Below, one piece after another: positions 1 through 6,099 of a stretch of 6,880 nucleotides of DNA (positions are counted from its first letter, which is position 1; every line of letters begins with the position of its first letter). A program made the translations under genes and the position numbers. This DNA is from Candidatus Sericytochromatia bacterium (lineage in GTDB: Bacteria; Cyanobacteriota; Sericytochromatia; JACMPN01): assembly GCA_014377495.1 (NCBI GenBank), contig JACMPN010000538.1:1-6880 (forward strand). Reading direction: 5' to 3'. Below the pieces are notes generated by a model. That model worked only from the letters and a program-made list of their open reading frames with translations. It searched no databases and was not told where the DNA came from.

Positions 1-527
1 CCAACCGCCGGGTCCGCAAAGTGACGGCGGTCGGCGCTGTCACCACCCTGGCCGGCGACGGCCCGGCTGCTTTCCTGGACAACCCTCTCGGCACGTCGGC
101 CCGGTTCTCCTCCCCCCGTGGGGTGGCAGTCGATCTCGCCGGCAATGTTTATGTGGCCGACGAGTTCAGCGCCCGGATCCGCAAGGTGACGGCGGGTGGT
201 GCGGTCTCCACCCTGGCGGGAGACGGCACGCAGGCGTTTCTGGATCACGTCACGGGCACGTCAGCCCGGTTCAACCACCCGATCGGCGTAGCCGTCGACG
301 CTGCCGGCAACGTCTTTGTGGCCGATGCCAACAACAATCGCATCCGCAAGGTGACGGCGGCCGGTGCGGTCACGACCGTGGCCGGAGACGGCACCGCATC
401 CTTCCTGGACAACGCCACCTGCACGTCGGCCTGGTTCAACTCACCGCAGGGGATTGCTCTGGATGCGGCCGGCAACATCTACGTGGGGGATCTCGGCAAC
501 AGTCGGATCCGTAAGGTCACGCCCTAG
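1..527 (+). CDS. NHL-repeat beta-propeller protein, C-terminal part (5' end outside window)
   Basis: The frame is already open at position 3 and ends at TAG 525-527, so about the last 174 residues are visible and the start lies upstream. The visible part is three consecutive units of 55 residues. Each carries GAV(T/S)T(L/V)AGDG near its start, then (G/C)TSA(R/W)F, then P.G(V/I)A(V/L)D..GN(V/I)(Y/F)V.D and RIRKVT. This is the NHL pattern, in which each unit forms one blade of a beta-propeller. Such propellers usually bind proteins, carbohydrates or nucleic acids and are often exported, but no signal peptide or enzymatic domain can be seen because the N-terminus is missing. The protein stops right after the last blade. 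That blade differs from the other two in having Cys and Trp where they have Gly and Arg (TCTSAW against GTSAR). The family call is firm; the function is unknown. The next gene is convergent, so this is the end of its transcription unit. Confidence 0.88.
   Translation, partial: NRRVRKVTAVGAVTTLAGDGPAAFLDNPLGTSARFSSPRGVAVDLAGNVYVADEFSARIRKVTAGGAVSTLAGDGTQAFLDHVTGTSARFNHPIGVAVDAAGNVFVADANNNRIRKVTAAGAVTTVAGDGTASFLDNATCTSAWFNSPQGIALDAAGNIYVGDLGNSRIRKVTP
33..527 (+). repeat. Three tandem 165-bp units encoding NHL blades
   Basis: The units run 33-197, 198-362 and 363-527, each exactly 165 bp (55 codons, the last ending with the stop). They are similar at DNA level as well as protein level: a stretch close to CCGCAAGGTGACGGCGG recurs at the end of the preceding unit each time. 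This fits growth of the propeller by in-frame duplication, possibly still homogenised by recombination. More units may lie upstream of the window. Confidence 0.85.
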
Positions 528-570
528 GCCGCTGCCAGGGTGCCCCCTTGTTTCCGGGGAGCGGGTGAGG

Positions 571-590
571 GCATTGCCATGAGGCAAAGC
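571..590. terminator. Weak hairpin between convergent genes, possible terminator
   Basis: In the 126-bp gap between the NHL gene (stop at 527) and the minus-strand gene (stop at 654), the arms TTGCC (574-578) and GGCAA (583-587) pair around the loop ATGA. Two further G-C pairs lie outside an A/A mismatch. No T-run follows on either strand, so intrinsic termination is doubtful. Its place between converging genes is the only other support. The rest of this gap shows nothing else recognisable. Confidence 0.22.
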
Positions 591-653
591 GCCACATCAG
601 GGTGGAACGGGGACCATTACGCGCCGACGCTGGTCGCTCAGACGGGCGATCCC

Positions 654-2789
654 TTACCGCAGCAGACTCTCGATCCGGTCCGGCAGATCGCCGAACAGTT
701 CCCGCCCCTCGGCATCGTGCTGGCTGGAGAACACGTGCACCCGGTCTTTGGCTTTAAGCAAGACCGACAGCACCAGGCGCCCGAGGCTTCGGGCCTGATC
801 CCGCTCGTCCTTCAGCGCATCATAGGGCTGCCCATCCCAGTTCACCGACAGCACCCGGGCGTTCGTCAGGGTCTTGATGTCGGACTTGTACCAGGTGGCA
901 GCACTCGTATCGACCCAGATCTGCAGGCCGGCGTCTTCCCCCCGGGCCGTGTAGGACTGGGGCGTGTGCAAATGGATAAAGGCGTCGTCGTCCCGATCAG
1001 GGGCAAACGGACGCTCAGCGGCCATCCCGGACTGCAGGGTGTCGATGAGCCGCAATTCGAAAGGCCGGTCGCCCCACTCGGGATCGGGCGGCAGGTCCTT
1101 GTCCAGTCGGCGTAGGGTCTTGGCGATCTCCGTCAGGTGTTTCACCTGGCGGATCTCCTCAACGTACTCGGCCCGTAACGTCGGTGACAGCTCGGCATCG
1201 CCGTTCGGACCCAGGCCCGTATAACGGCGGGGCACCAGCAATTGGCCGAACGCCCGGTGGATCAGCACATCGATCGGTTCAGCCGCATGATCGGACTGCC
1301 AGTTCTTCAGCCAGTCCCAGAGACGCCGGTAGCCCGGTTCGGCCACTGCCAGCCACTTTGCCTTGGCCCAGTCGACCGCATCGGGATCGATCGGCCAGAC
1401 GCCATTGCTCAGCTTTTCCAGATGGTCATGGATGGCATGGGCGAGCATCGGGTTGTCGATGACGGTCAGTTCGAACAGTTCGATGAGATCGAGCCGGCGG
1501 GGCGTGCGGCCCCATGCCGGGTAGGCCATCACCGCCAGGGCGAGCAGACAGCGCACGATGCGGAAATCGACGAGCCGGGCCCCACCCCCGTGGGACATCA
1601 AAGACAATCCCTTTGGCTTGAACCGTTCCCGCAGGGCCCAGACGAGGAGCGGATCGAGGCTGGGGGCGATGATGGCGATGTCCTTGCTGGGCCGGCCGTT
1701 GCCGATGGCGCCCAGGACGCAGGCCGCCACCCGGGCGATCATCTCCGAACGGAGTGCCGGCGGCGGTTCGAGGATAATGCGTACGTCCTCCGGCAGCGGG
1801 ACGGCAAACTGCGTCTCCGGATCGGCTACCAGCATGCTCAGCCGTTTGGCGAAATCCAGCATCCCGGTTTTCACGACCTGACTGCCCTCGAAATGGATCG
1901 TATCCAGCGGCTCGATCAGCTTCAGGGCCCCCGGATAGTCCGCACCCAGATATTCCCGGAGCCCGCCGTTGGCATCACAGGCCATGACCAGGCTCGGCAC
2001 CTGGCTGAGCAGGTGGCGCAACAGGGTTTGTTGGATGGGATAGGACTCGTCGACAGTGTCGATCAGGGCGTAACGAAAGCGGGCCAGCGAGGCCTGGTAC
2101 CGGGGCAACGCCATCAGCCGGCCGAACACGTCCAACTGCATGGCCTGATCGAAGATCCGATAGCGGTAGACCGCCTTGCGGTAGTTGTCGAAGCAGCAGC
2201 CGACCTTGGCGAAGCGGTTTTTTTCGGCGTCGGGACCGGGATAGCCCTGAGCCAGACGCCGGTCGACCGTCGTCAGGTCCAGCCGGTTTTCGACGCTGCG
2301 GCCCAGGGCATCCAGGACCTGGATGATCTGGGCCGGTTTGGACAGCGTGGTCTCGTCATAGCAGGCGCCGGCCACCCGGCAATGGGTCGTCACCCGGTCC
2401 AGAAAGGCCTGGGCGCTTTCGACGGCGAGGAACGTCGGCGCATGGCGGGGCACGTCCGCTTTGGGCATGCGGCCCTCGGATTCCAAGGTTGGCCACCACC
2501 GGCGCAGCTCCTGCTGGACCCAGCCCCGGAACGTGTGGATCTCGATCCGTCCGATCGGTTCCGGCCAGTCCTCGCCCAGGCGGGTCAGCCAGTCGTTCTT
2601 ATCGCCAGCCCAGACGAGGATTGACTCGCTTGGCACCCCCTGCTTCAGGAGGGCCAGATAACGCTGGTAGAGGGCGGAAGACCGGCCACTGCCGGCCATG
2701 CCGTGCAGCACCACCGGATCATGCCGATCGGGTAGTGCCAGGACAGCGCGTTGTTCGGCCGTGGGCGGCGTTAGATGGGAGACGAGCAC
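654..2789 (-). CDS. UvrD/Rep-like SF1 helicase fold protein with degenerate ATPase motifs
   Basis: From GTG at 2789 this gives 711 residues. Order of SF1A landmarks: a Q-motif-like TPPTAEQRAV (7-16); a Walker A position GMAGSGRS (30-37) with Arg for the essential Lys; an Ib-like EIHTFRGWVQQELRR (83-97); a Walker B position ALIDTVDESYPIQ (241-253), matching the UvrD pattern DEfQDtnplQ in spacing but with Thr for the catalytic Glu; a motif III position ACDANGG (270-276) lacking the Gln; a motif V-like LHTPQSYTARGE (607-618); and a motif VI-like LLKAKDRVHVF (677-687) with Lys for the Arg finger. The fold is therefore recognisable, but ATP hydrolysis is unlikely. The frame is intact and its codon use resembles recJ, so it does not look like a pseudogene. 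The frame is open to an ATG at 2891, but those 34 extra residues look non-coding and run into the recJ control region, so GTG 2789 is preferred. No clear Shine-Dalgarno precedes either start. A structural DNA-binding or partner role, as for the dead helicase domain of RecC, is inference. Confidence 0.75.
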   Translation of the reverse strand: MLVSHLTPPTAEQRAVLALPDRHDPVVLHGMAGSGRSSALYQRYLALLKQGVPSESILVWAGDKNDWLTRLGEDWPEPIGRIEIHTFRGWVQQELRRWWPTLESEGRMPKADVPRHAPTFLAVESAQAFLDRVTTHCRVAGACYDETTLSKPAQIIQVLDALGRSVENRLDLTTVDRRLAQGYPGPDAEKNRFAKVGCCFDNYRKAVYRYRIFDQAMQLDVFGRLMALPRYQASLARFRYALIDTVDESYPIQQTLLRHLLSQVPSLVMACDANGGLREYLGADYPGALKLIEPLDTIHFEGSQVVKTGMLDFAKRLSMLVADPETQFAVPLPEDVRIILEPPPALRSEMIARVAACVLGAIGNGRPSKDIAIIAPSLDPLLVWALRERFKPKGLSLMSHGGGARLVDFRIVRCLLALAVMAYPAWGRTPRRLDLIELFELTVIDNPMLAHAIHDHLEKLSNGVWPIDPDAVDWAKAKWLAVAEPGYRRLWDWLKNWQSDHAAEPIDVLIHRAFGQLLVPRRYTGLGPNGDAELSPTLRAEYVEEIRQVKHLTEIAKTLRRLDKDLPPDPEWGDRPFELRLIDTLQSGMAAERPFAPDRDDDAFIHLHTPQSYTARGEDAGLQIWVDTSAATWYKSDIKTLTNARVLSVNWDGQPYDALKDERDQARSLGRLVLSVLLKAKDRVHVFSSQHDAEGRELFGDLPDRIESLLR

Positions 2790-2795
2790 CCTATC

Positions 2796-2825
2796 AGTGT
2801 AGGTCGCAGTCGAACAGCTGAGCAA
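2796..2825 (-). promoter_or_regulatory. Possible promoter of the helicase-like gene
   Basis: Read on the minus strand, TTGCTC (2825-2820) lies 18 bases before TACACT (2801-2796), a 4/6 match to TATAAT. Transcription would begin about at 2789, which is the preferred GTG start, so the message might be leaderless. That would explain the missing Shine-Dalgarno. The match is modest and untested. Confidence 0.22.
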
Positions 2826-2928
2826 TGGCTTGCTTGCTCGTGGCTGCCGGTGGCGGGCGGCAACGGACGGTGGCCCGGGCATCGGATACATCCACTACGA
2901 TGAAGATGACCCGCAACGATCAACGCAT

Positions 2929-2934
2929 GAGGGG
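2929..2934 (+). promoter_or_regulatory. Ribosome binding site of recJ
   Basis: GAGGGG ends 9 bases before ATG 2944 and supports that start. A nearer-upstream ATG at 2927 is in another frame. A weak -10-like TACGAT occurs at 2896-2901 without a good -35 element, so the recJ promoter itself is not resolved. It must lie within the 154-bp divergent gap 2790-2943. Confidence 0.6.
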
Positions 2935-2943
2935 TATTGCTGA

Positions 2944-5310
2944 ATGGACGTCGGTAACCGGACGCGCTGGCAGGCCGCAACATCAGCCGCCAGCCCCGAT
3001 GCGACGGCCCTGGGTATCTCGCCGGTGCTCGCCAACCTGTTGGCTGTGCGGGGGCTCAGCGATACGGCGGCCGCCCGACGTTACCTGGACCGGTCGTGGG
3101 CCTGGTTGGACCGCCATTGGGCCTGGCCCGCCCTGACCATCGCCACGGAGCGCCTGGTGACAGCGATCGCCAACCGTGAGCCGATCGCCATCTATGGGGA
3201 TTACGACGTCGACGGGGTGACGTCGTCCGCCGTCCTTTTCCGGTTTTTGGAGGACTTGGGGGCGGACGTCATCGTCTATCTGCCGCACCGTCTGCATGAC
3301 GGTTACGGCCTGAGCATCCCCGCCCTCGACAAGCTCGCTGCCATGGGGCGCCGTCTGGTGATCACGGTCGACAACGGGGTCTCAGCCGTCCAGGAAGTCG
3401 CCCACGCCAACGCCATCGGGCTGGAGGTGATCATCACCGACCACCACACGCCGCCCGAGATCCTGCCGCAACCGCTGGCGCTCGTGAATCCCAAGTGCTT
3501 CGACGAGGAGCTCGGGGTCCTGGCCGGCGTCGGGGTCGCTTACCTGGTCTGCCTGTCCTTGCAGCGCCGGCTCGGTCGTGGGGATGCCGATCAGTATCTG
3601 GACATCGTGGCGATCGGCACCGTGGCGGATCAGGCCCCGTTGACGGGGATCAACCGCCATCTCGTCCAACGGGGTCTGGATCTGCTGGTGACGGAACGGC
3701 GGTTGGGATTGCTGGCGTTGTTGCAGCGGGCCGGACAGGACCCGTGGGGGCCGATCACGGCCCGGGAGATCGGCTTTGTCATCGGGCCCAGGCTGAATGC
3801 CGCCGGCCGTCTGGAGCACCCGCAGGTCGCCGTGGATTTGCTGTTGGCCGATACCGAGGAAAAAGCCGCCGAACTGGCGGAAGCCCTGGAAACGCTTAAC
3901 CACCGCCGTCGCCGGTTGACCGATGAGATGACGGACCACGCCTTGGCGTTGATCCGCCTGGAGTGCAATCTGGCGGTCGATCGCTGTCTGACGTTGTGGA
4001 GTCCCAGCTGGCACCACGGCATCTCCGGGATCGTTGCCGCCCGCCTGGTCGAGAAGTTCCACCGGCCCGTACTGCTGCTCTGCCAGGACGGCGATGTGTG
4101 GAAAGGCTCGGGACGCAGCCCGGCATGGATCGACCTGCATGGCCTGATGAAAGCCAACCAGGCGCATCTGCTGCGCTTCGGCGGCCACAAACAGGCAGCG
4201 GGTTGCAGTGTCGCCAACGGTGAACAGGAAAGGCTGAGACAGGGACTGAACCGGGCCCTGCGGGAATCCCACGACGACCTGATCCAGCCACCGATCTCCG
4301 TCGATCTCGTCGTGCCCTTGTCGGCCGTGACCCCGGCTTTCCTGGACGATCTGGCCGCCCTGGAGCCGATCGGCCAGCAAAACCCGCAACCCCGCCTGGC
4401 CACGGCCGACGTGGTCGCCCTGGAGCCGGTCATGCGGGGCGCCCAGGGCACGACCCTGATTACGACGATCAGCGATGGTGTCCATGCGATCCGGGCCGTC
4501 GGGATGGCCGCATCCGGCGTGATGCCGATGCCGGAAGTCGTCGATGTCGTCTATACCCCGGAGTGGAACCATTTCCGTGGGGAGACCCACCTCCAGCTGC
4601 GGTTGCATGCCGTGGGGGGCGACACCGGCACGCCCGTAAAGGTTCCGGTAAATAACGTGCCGTTGATCCCTGTAATCGCCACGGCCGCCGCTCGTGCCGT
4701 GCACCTGCTCGATGAACGTCAGGCCGCGGATCGGCTGATCGTCCTCCAGCGCCTGATCGACGACGGTGAACCGGTCGCGTTGTGGGCGGCGCAACGGGAC
4801 GGGTCACCGCACCGGTTGGCTCACGAACACGGGTTGCCTCTGGCCATTGGCGATCAACCAGTTGCTGTAGGGGACACGCTCGTCCTCTGGGACCCGCCGC
4901 CCAGTCCTGAACGGCTACGAGCGTGGCTGGCCGAGAGTGAGGCCAGCCGGCTCTGCCTGCTGTGGGTCCAAACGCAACCGACGATGCCCGCCATCACCCC
5001 GGAACTGTTGAACGGCGTGTACCGCCAGCTGAAAACCATGACGGGGCAATCGATCGAGGCCGTGCGGGCCCGTCCGTGGCCGGCAGGGGCGCAACAGTTT
5101 GATGCGTTGTGGCAGGCTTTGCGGGAAGCCGGGCTGATCCTGGAGCATGGCACCGACTGGCACATGCTGCGTCCGGGCGGTGAGCGGATCAAGGCCATGG
5201 AACTGCCGGCGATCAGGGCCTATGAGATCAAGCGGCTTTACCTCGCCCATCTGGCCACGGCAGGAGACGACCTGATGGCGGTTCTACATGGGCAACGGTG
5301 TGGATCCTAG
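2944..5310 (+). CDS. recJ: Single-stranded-DNA-specific exonuclease RecJ
   Basis: RecJ degrades single-stranded DNA 5' to 3' in RecF-pathway recombination, mismatch repair and base excision repair. The protein has 788 residues. The DHH phosphoesterase core is complete: YGDYDVDG (84-91), TVDNG (141-145), the DHH triad at 166-168, GTVAD (225-229) and LNAAGR (284-289), which supply the Asp and His ligands of the two metal ions. The DHHA1 domain follows, with WHHGISGIVAARL (356-368) and GGHKQAAG (413-420). An OB-fold region covers roughly 450-558. Residues about 560-788 form an extension that E. coli-type RecJ (about 577 residues) lacks. Its VLWDPPPSPERLRAWL (647-662) and general layout recall the RecJ_C domain of long Firmicutes RecJ proteins, but that match is by eye. 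The N-terminus (ISPVLANLLAVRGLSD) is typical, and GAGGGG-type Shine-Dalgarno spacing supports ATG 2944. All catalytic motifs are intact, so activity is expected in the cytoplasm. The gene is divergent from a helicase-like gene and overlaps the downstream convergent gene by 4 bp. Confidence 0.96.
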   Translation: MDVGNRTRWQAATSAASPDATALGISPVLANLLAVRGLSDTAAARRYLDRSWAWLDRHWAWPALTIATERLVTAIANREPIAIYGDYDVDGVTSSAVLFRFLEDLGADVIVYLPHRLHDGYGLSIPALDKLAAMGRRLVITVDNGVSAVQEVAHANAIGLEVIITDHHTPPEILPQPLALVNPKCFDEELGVLAGVGVAYLVCLSLQRRLGRGDADQYLDIVAIGTVADQAPLTGINRHLVQRGLDLLVTERRLGLLALLQRAGQDPWGPITAREIGFVIGPRLNAAGRLEHPQVAVDLLLADTEEKAAELAEALETLNHRRRRLTDEMTDHALALIRLECNLAVDRCLTLWSPSWHHGISGIVAARLVEKFHRPVLLLCQDGDVWKGSGRSPAWIDLHGLMKANQAHLLRFGGHKQAAGCSVANGEQERLRQGLNRALRESHDDLIQPPISVDLVVPLSAVTPAFLDDLAALEPIGQQNPQPRLATADVVALEPVMRGAQGTTLITTISDGVHAIRAVGMAASGVMPMPEVVDVVYTPEWNHFRGETHLQLRLHAVGGDTGTPVKVPVNNVPLIPVIATAAARAVHLLDERQAADRLIVLQRLIDDGEPVALWAAQRDGSPHRLAHEHGLPLAIGDQPVAVGDTLVLWDPPPSPERLRAWLAESEASRLCLLWVQTQPTMPAITPELLNGVYRQLKTMTGQSIEAVRARPWPAGAQQFDALWQALREAGLILEHGTDWHMLRPGGERIKAMELPAIRAYEIKRLYLAHLATAGDDLMAVLHGQRCGS

Positions 5311-5732
5311 CCACTGACCGGCGGCGGCGGCGGCGGCACCTGGCGGGCAAAGGCTTTGCGCATGCGGATCAGCTCCCACGTGACGAGGTCCAGCTCATGC
5401 GGGGTCAGCTTGCCACGATAGGTCGGCATCCCGTGGGCCGGATTGCCGTTGGCGACAGCGTGACGGATCTGCCCAATGCCGTTGCCGCCACGCAGTTTGG
5501 GCACCATCAGGTCGGGCACGGGAAAGCCGGCCCGATCCGCATCGGGGCCGTCGCCATGCCCGTCGGTCCCGTGACAGGCGGCGCAGTTGCCCCGGTACAC
5601 GGACTTGGCCAACTGCTTGTCACCGGAGTCCAAACGGCTCGGATTCCAGATGGCGGCCGCCAAAATGGCCACCAGTCCGATAAGCAGTTGTTTGGAAAGG
5701 CGAAGTGAGCGCGTGGGACTTGACGTAGGCAT
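5307..5732 (-). CDS. Membrane-anchored class I c-type cytochrome
   Basis: This 141-residue protein has a basic N-terminus (RSLRLSK), one hydrophobic segment at about 15-29 (QLLIGLVAILAAAIW) and then a soluble haem domain. The haem-binding motif is CAACH (50-54), followed by GTDGHGDGPDADR and PVPDL, which is common in class I cytochromes. The probable axial Met is M102 in HGMPTY, and a final amphipathic helix LTPHELDLVTWEL (109-121) closes the fold. It should sit on the outer face of the thylakoid or plasma membrane and carry one electron. The hydrophobic segment may be an uncleaved anchor, because no clear signal peptidase site follows. The size and anchor recall cyanobacterial cytochrome cM, but assignment to cM, c6-like or another subgroup is not secure. 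The C-terminus has six consecutive prolines. ATG 5732 is chosen because the signal segment begins directly after it; only a weak AGGATGAG-type site precedes it. The stop overlaps the recJ stop. Confidence 0.88.
   Translation of the reverse strand: MPTSSPTRSLRLSKQLLIGLVAILAAAIWNPSRLDSGDKQLAKSVYRGNCAACHGTDGHGDGPDADRAGFPVPDLMVPKLRGGNGIGQIRHAVANGNPAHGMPTYRGKLTPHELDLVTWELIRMRKAFARQVPPPPPPVSG
5319..5336 (+). repeat. (CGG)6 trinucleotide run
   Basis: Six perfect CGG units lie inside the cytochrome gene and read on the minus strand as six CCG proline codons just before the stop. The run could vary in length by slippage without breaking the frame. It also encodes a polyproline stretch that would slow ribosomes near the end of translation. 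Confidence 0.85.
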
Positions 5733-5870
5733 CGTGGGCTCATCCTAGCCGCCCTCCCCACCGGCGCCAAGGGTGGCCGTCATATCGGACCCTGGTGGTC
5801 GCAAGCCGGAACACCCAGCAGCCGAGGACGGCCTGGTGGTCGTCAAATGCTCTGGTCGAGGGCTTTTGGT

Positions 5871-5885
5871 GCTGATGTGATCAGC
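5871..5885. promoter_or_regulatory. 15-bp perfect palindrome, candidate operator
   Basis: GCTGAT and ATCAGC are perfect inverted arms around GTG. No T-run follows on either strand, so a terminator is unlikely. The position, 139 bp upstream of the cytochrome start and about 66 bp upstream of the AT-rich promoter-like island, would suit a dimeric regulator acting on either gene. The binding protein is not recognised. Confidence 0.3.
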
Positions 5886-5950
5886 CAGGGCCCGAGCCCG
5901 GATGGCCATGCGGCCTCGCAGCGCCGGACTGGGCGCCGCCACGTCTTCGC

Positions 5951-5988
5951 TTAACAAAAGCAAGCTTTGATGTTAATCTAACTATAAC
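5951..5988 (+). promoter_or_regulatory. Probable ycf23 promoter region
   Basis: TTAACA at 5951-5956 matches the -35 consensus TTGACA in five of six positions. A 17-base spacer would put TAATCT (5974-5979) at -10, a poor match. A better -10 hexamer, TATAAC (5983-5988, five of six), lies 26 bases from TTAACA and 10 bases from the alternative TTGATG (5967-5972), so neither pairing is ideal. The sharp AT-rich composition in a GC-rich window supports a promoter here, but the exact elements stay open. Transcription starting just after TATAAC would give a leader of about 100 bases. Confidence 0.45.
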
Positions 5989-6040
5989 GAATGCAGTCGA
6001 GGGGTTAACCTGACACCGGGACCAGCGAAGGCAGGCACCG

Positions 6041-6060
6041 GGAGGTTCGGCGCAATCTCC
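6041..6060 (+). other. Leader hairpin upstream of ycf23
   Basis: GGAGGTT (6041-6047) pairs with AATCTCC (6054-6060), seven pairs including one G-U, around the loop CGGCGC. It lies 27 bases before the Shine-Dalgarno. CTCC at 6057-6060 could alternatively pair with GGAG of the ribosome binding site, though only over four bases. It resembles no riboswitch class I can name. Confidence 0.35.
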
Positions 6061-6086
6061 GACGCATGCGACACGACCATTTAGTT

Positions 6087-6092
6087 AAGGAG
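6087..6092 (+). promoter_or_regulatory. Ribosome binding site of ycf23
   Basis: AAGGAG lies 7 bases before GTG 6100, which is near-ideal spacing. It decides the GTG start, as no ATG is available near it in frame. It is one of the two strongest Shine-Dalgarno sequences in the window, which suggests efficient translation. Confidence 0.85.
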
Positions 6093-6099
6093 CTCTAGC

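Larger units (their letters stand above)
5733..6099. other. Divergent intergenic region between cytochrome and ycf23
   Basis: These 367 bases hold no recognisable gene. The left part (5733-5940) is GC-rich. It contains a repeated CCTGGTGGTCG (5791-5801 and 5832-5842) and a 15-bp palindrome (5871-5885). From 5950 to 6010 the base composition changes abruptly to AT-rich, with a promoter-like sequence and two short palindromes built on GTTA/TAAC. The right end is a leader for ycf23 with a small hairpin and a strong ribosome binding site. A convincing promoter for the cytochrome on the minus strand was not found. A 72-codon minus-strand frame that starts with TTG at 5963 has no ribosome binding site and no recognisable protein features. 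Confidence 0.7.

Noticed and set aside
540..1115. A 191-codon plus-strand frame after the NHL gene
   Set aside because: Most of it is antisense to the C-terminus of the helicase-like gene and shows no family features.
1242..2624. A 460-codon open frame on the plus strand opposite the helicase-like gene
   Set aside because: Same artefact: the minus-strand frame shows family motifs in correct order, while this one has low-complexity composition rich in Gln, Asp, Gly and His and no convincing start.
2790..2891. A 34-residue N-terminal extension of the helicase-like protein
   Set aside because: The residues look like translated non-coding DNA, run into the recJ control region and have no ribosome binding site; kept only as an alternative start.
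3382..4794. A 470-codon open frame on the minus strand inside recJ
   Set aside because: It lies antisense to a clear RecJ with all motifs intact; its translation is rich in Arg, Gln, Gly and Asp with no recognisable domain. GC-rich coding DNA commonly keeps an antisense frame open.
5745..5963. A 72-codon minus-strand frame upstream of the cytochrome
   Set aside because: It needs a TTG start, has no ribosome binding site, lacks recognisable features and overlaps the promoter-like island.
6003..6011. A Pho-box-like TTAACCT before ycf23
   Set aside because: Known Pho boxes need tandem copies at 11-base spacing; only one good copy is present here.
6041..6060. Resemblance of the leader hairpin to a tRNA T-arm
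   Set aside because: The loop and stem do not match a T-arm, and no acceptor, D or anticodon arms can be formed around it.
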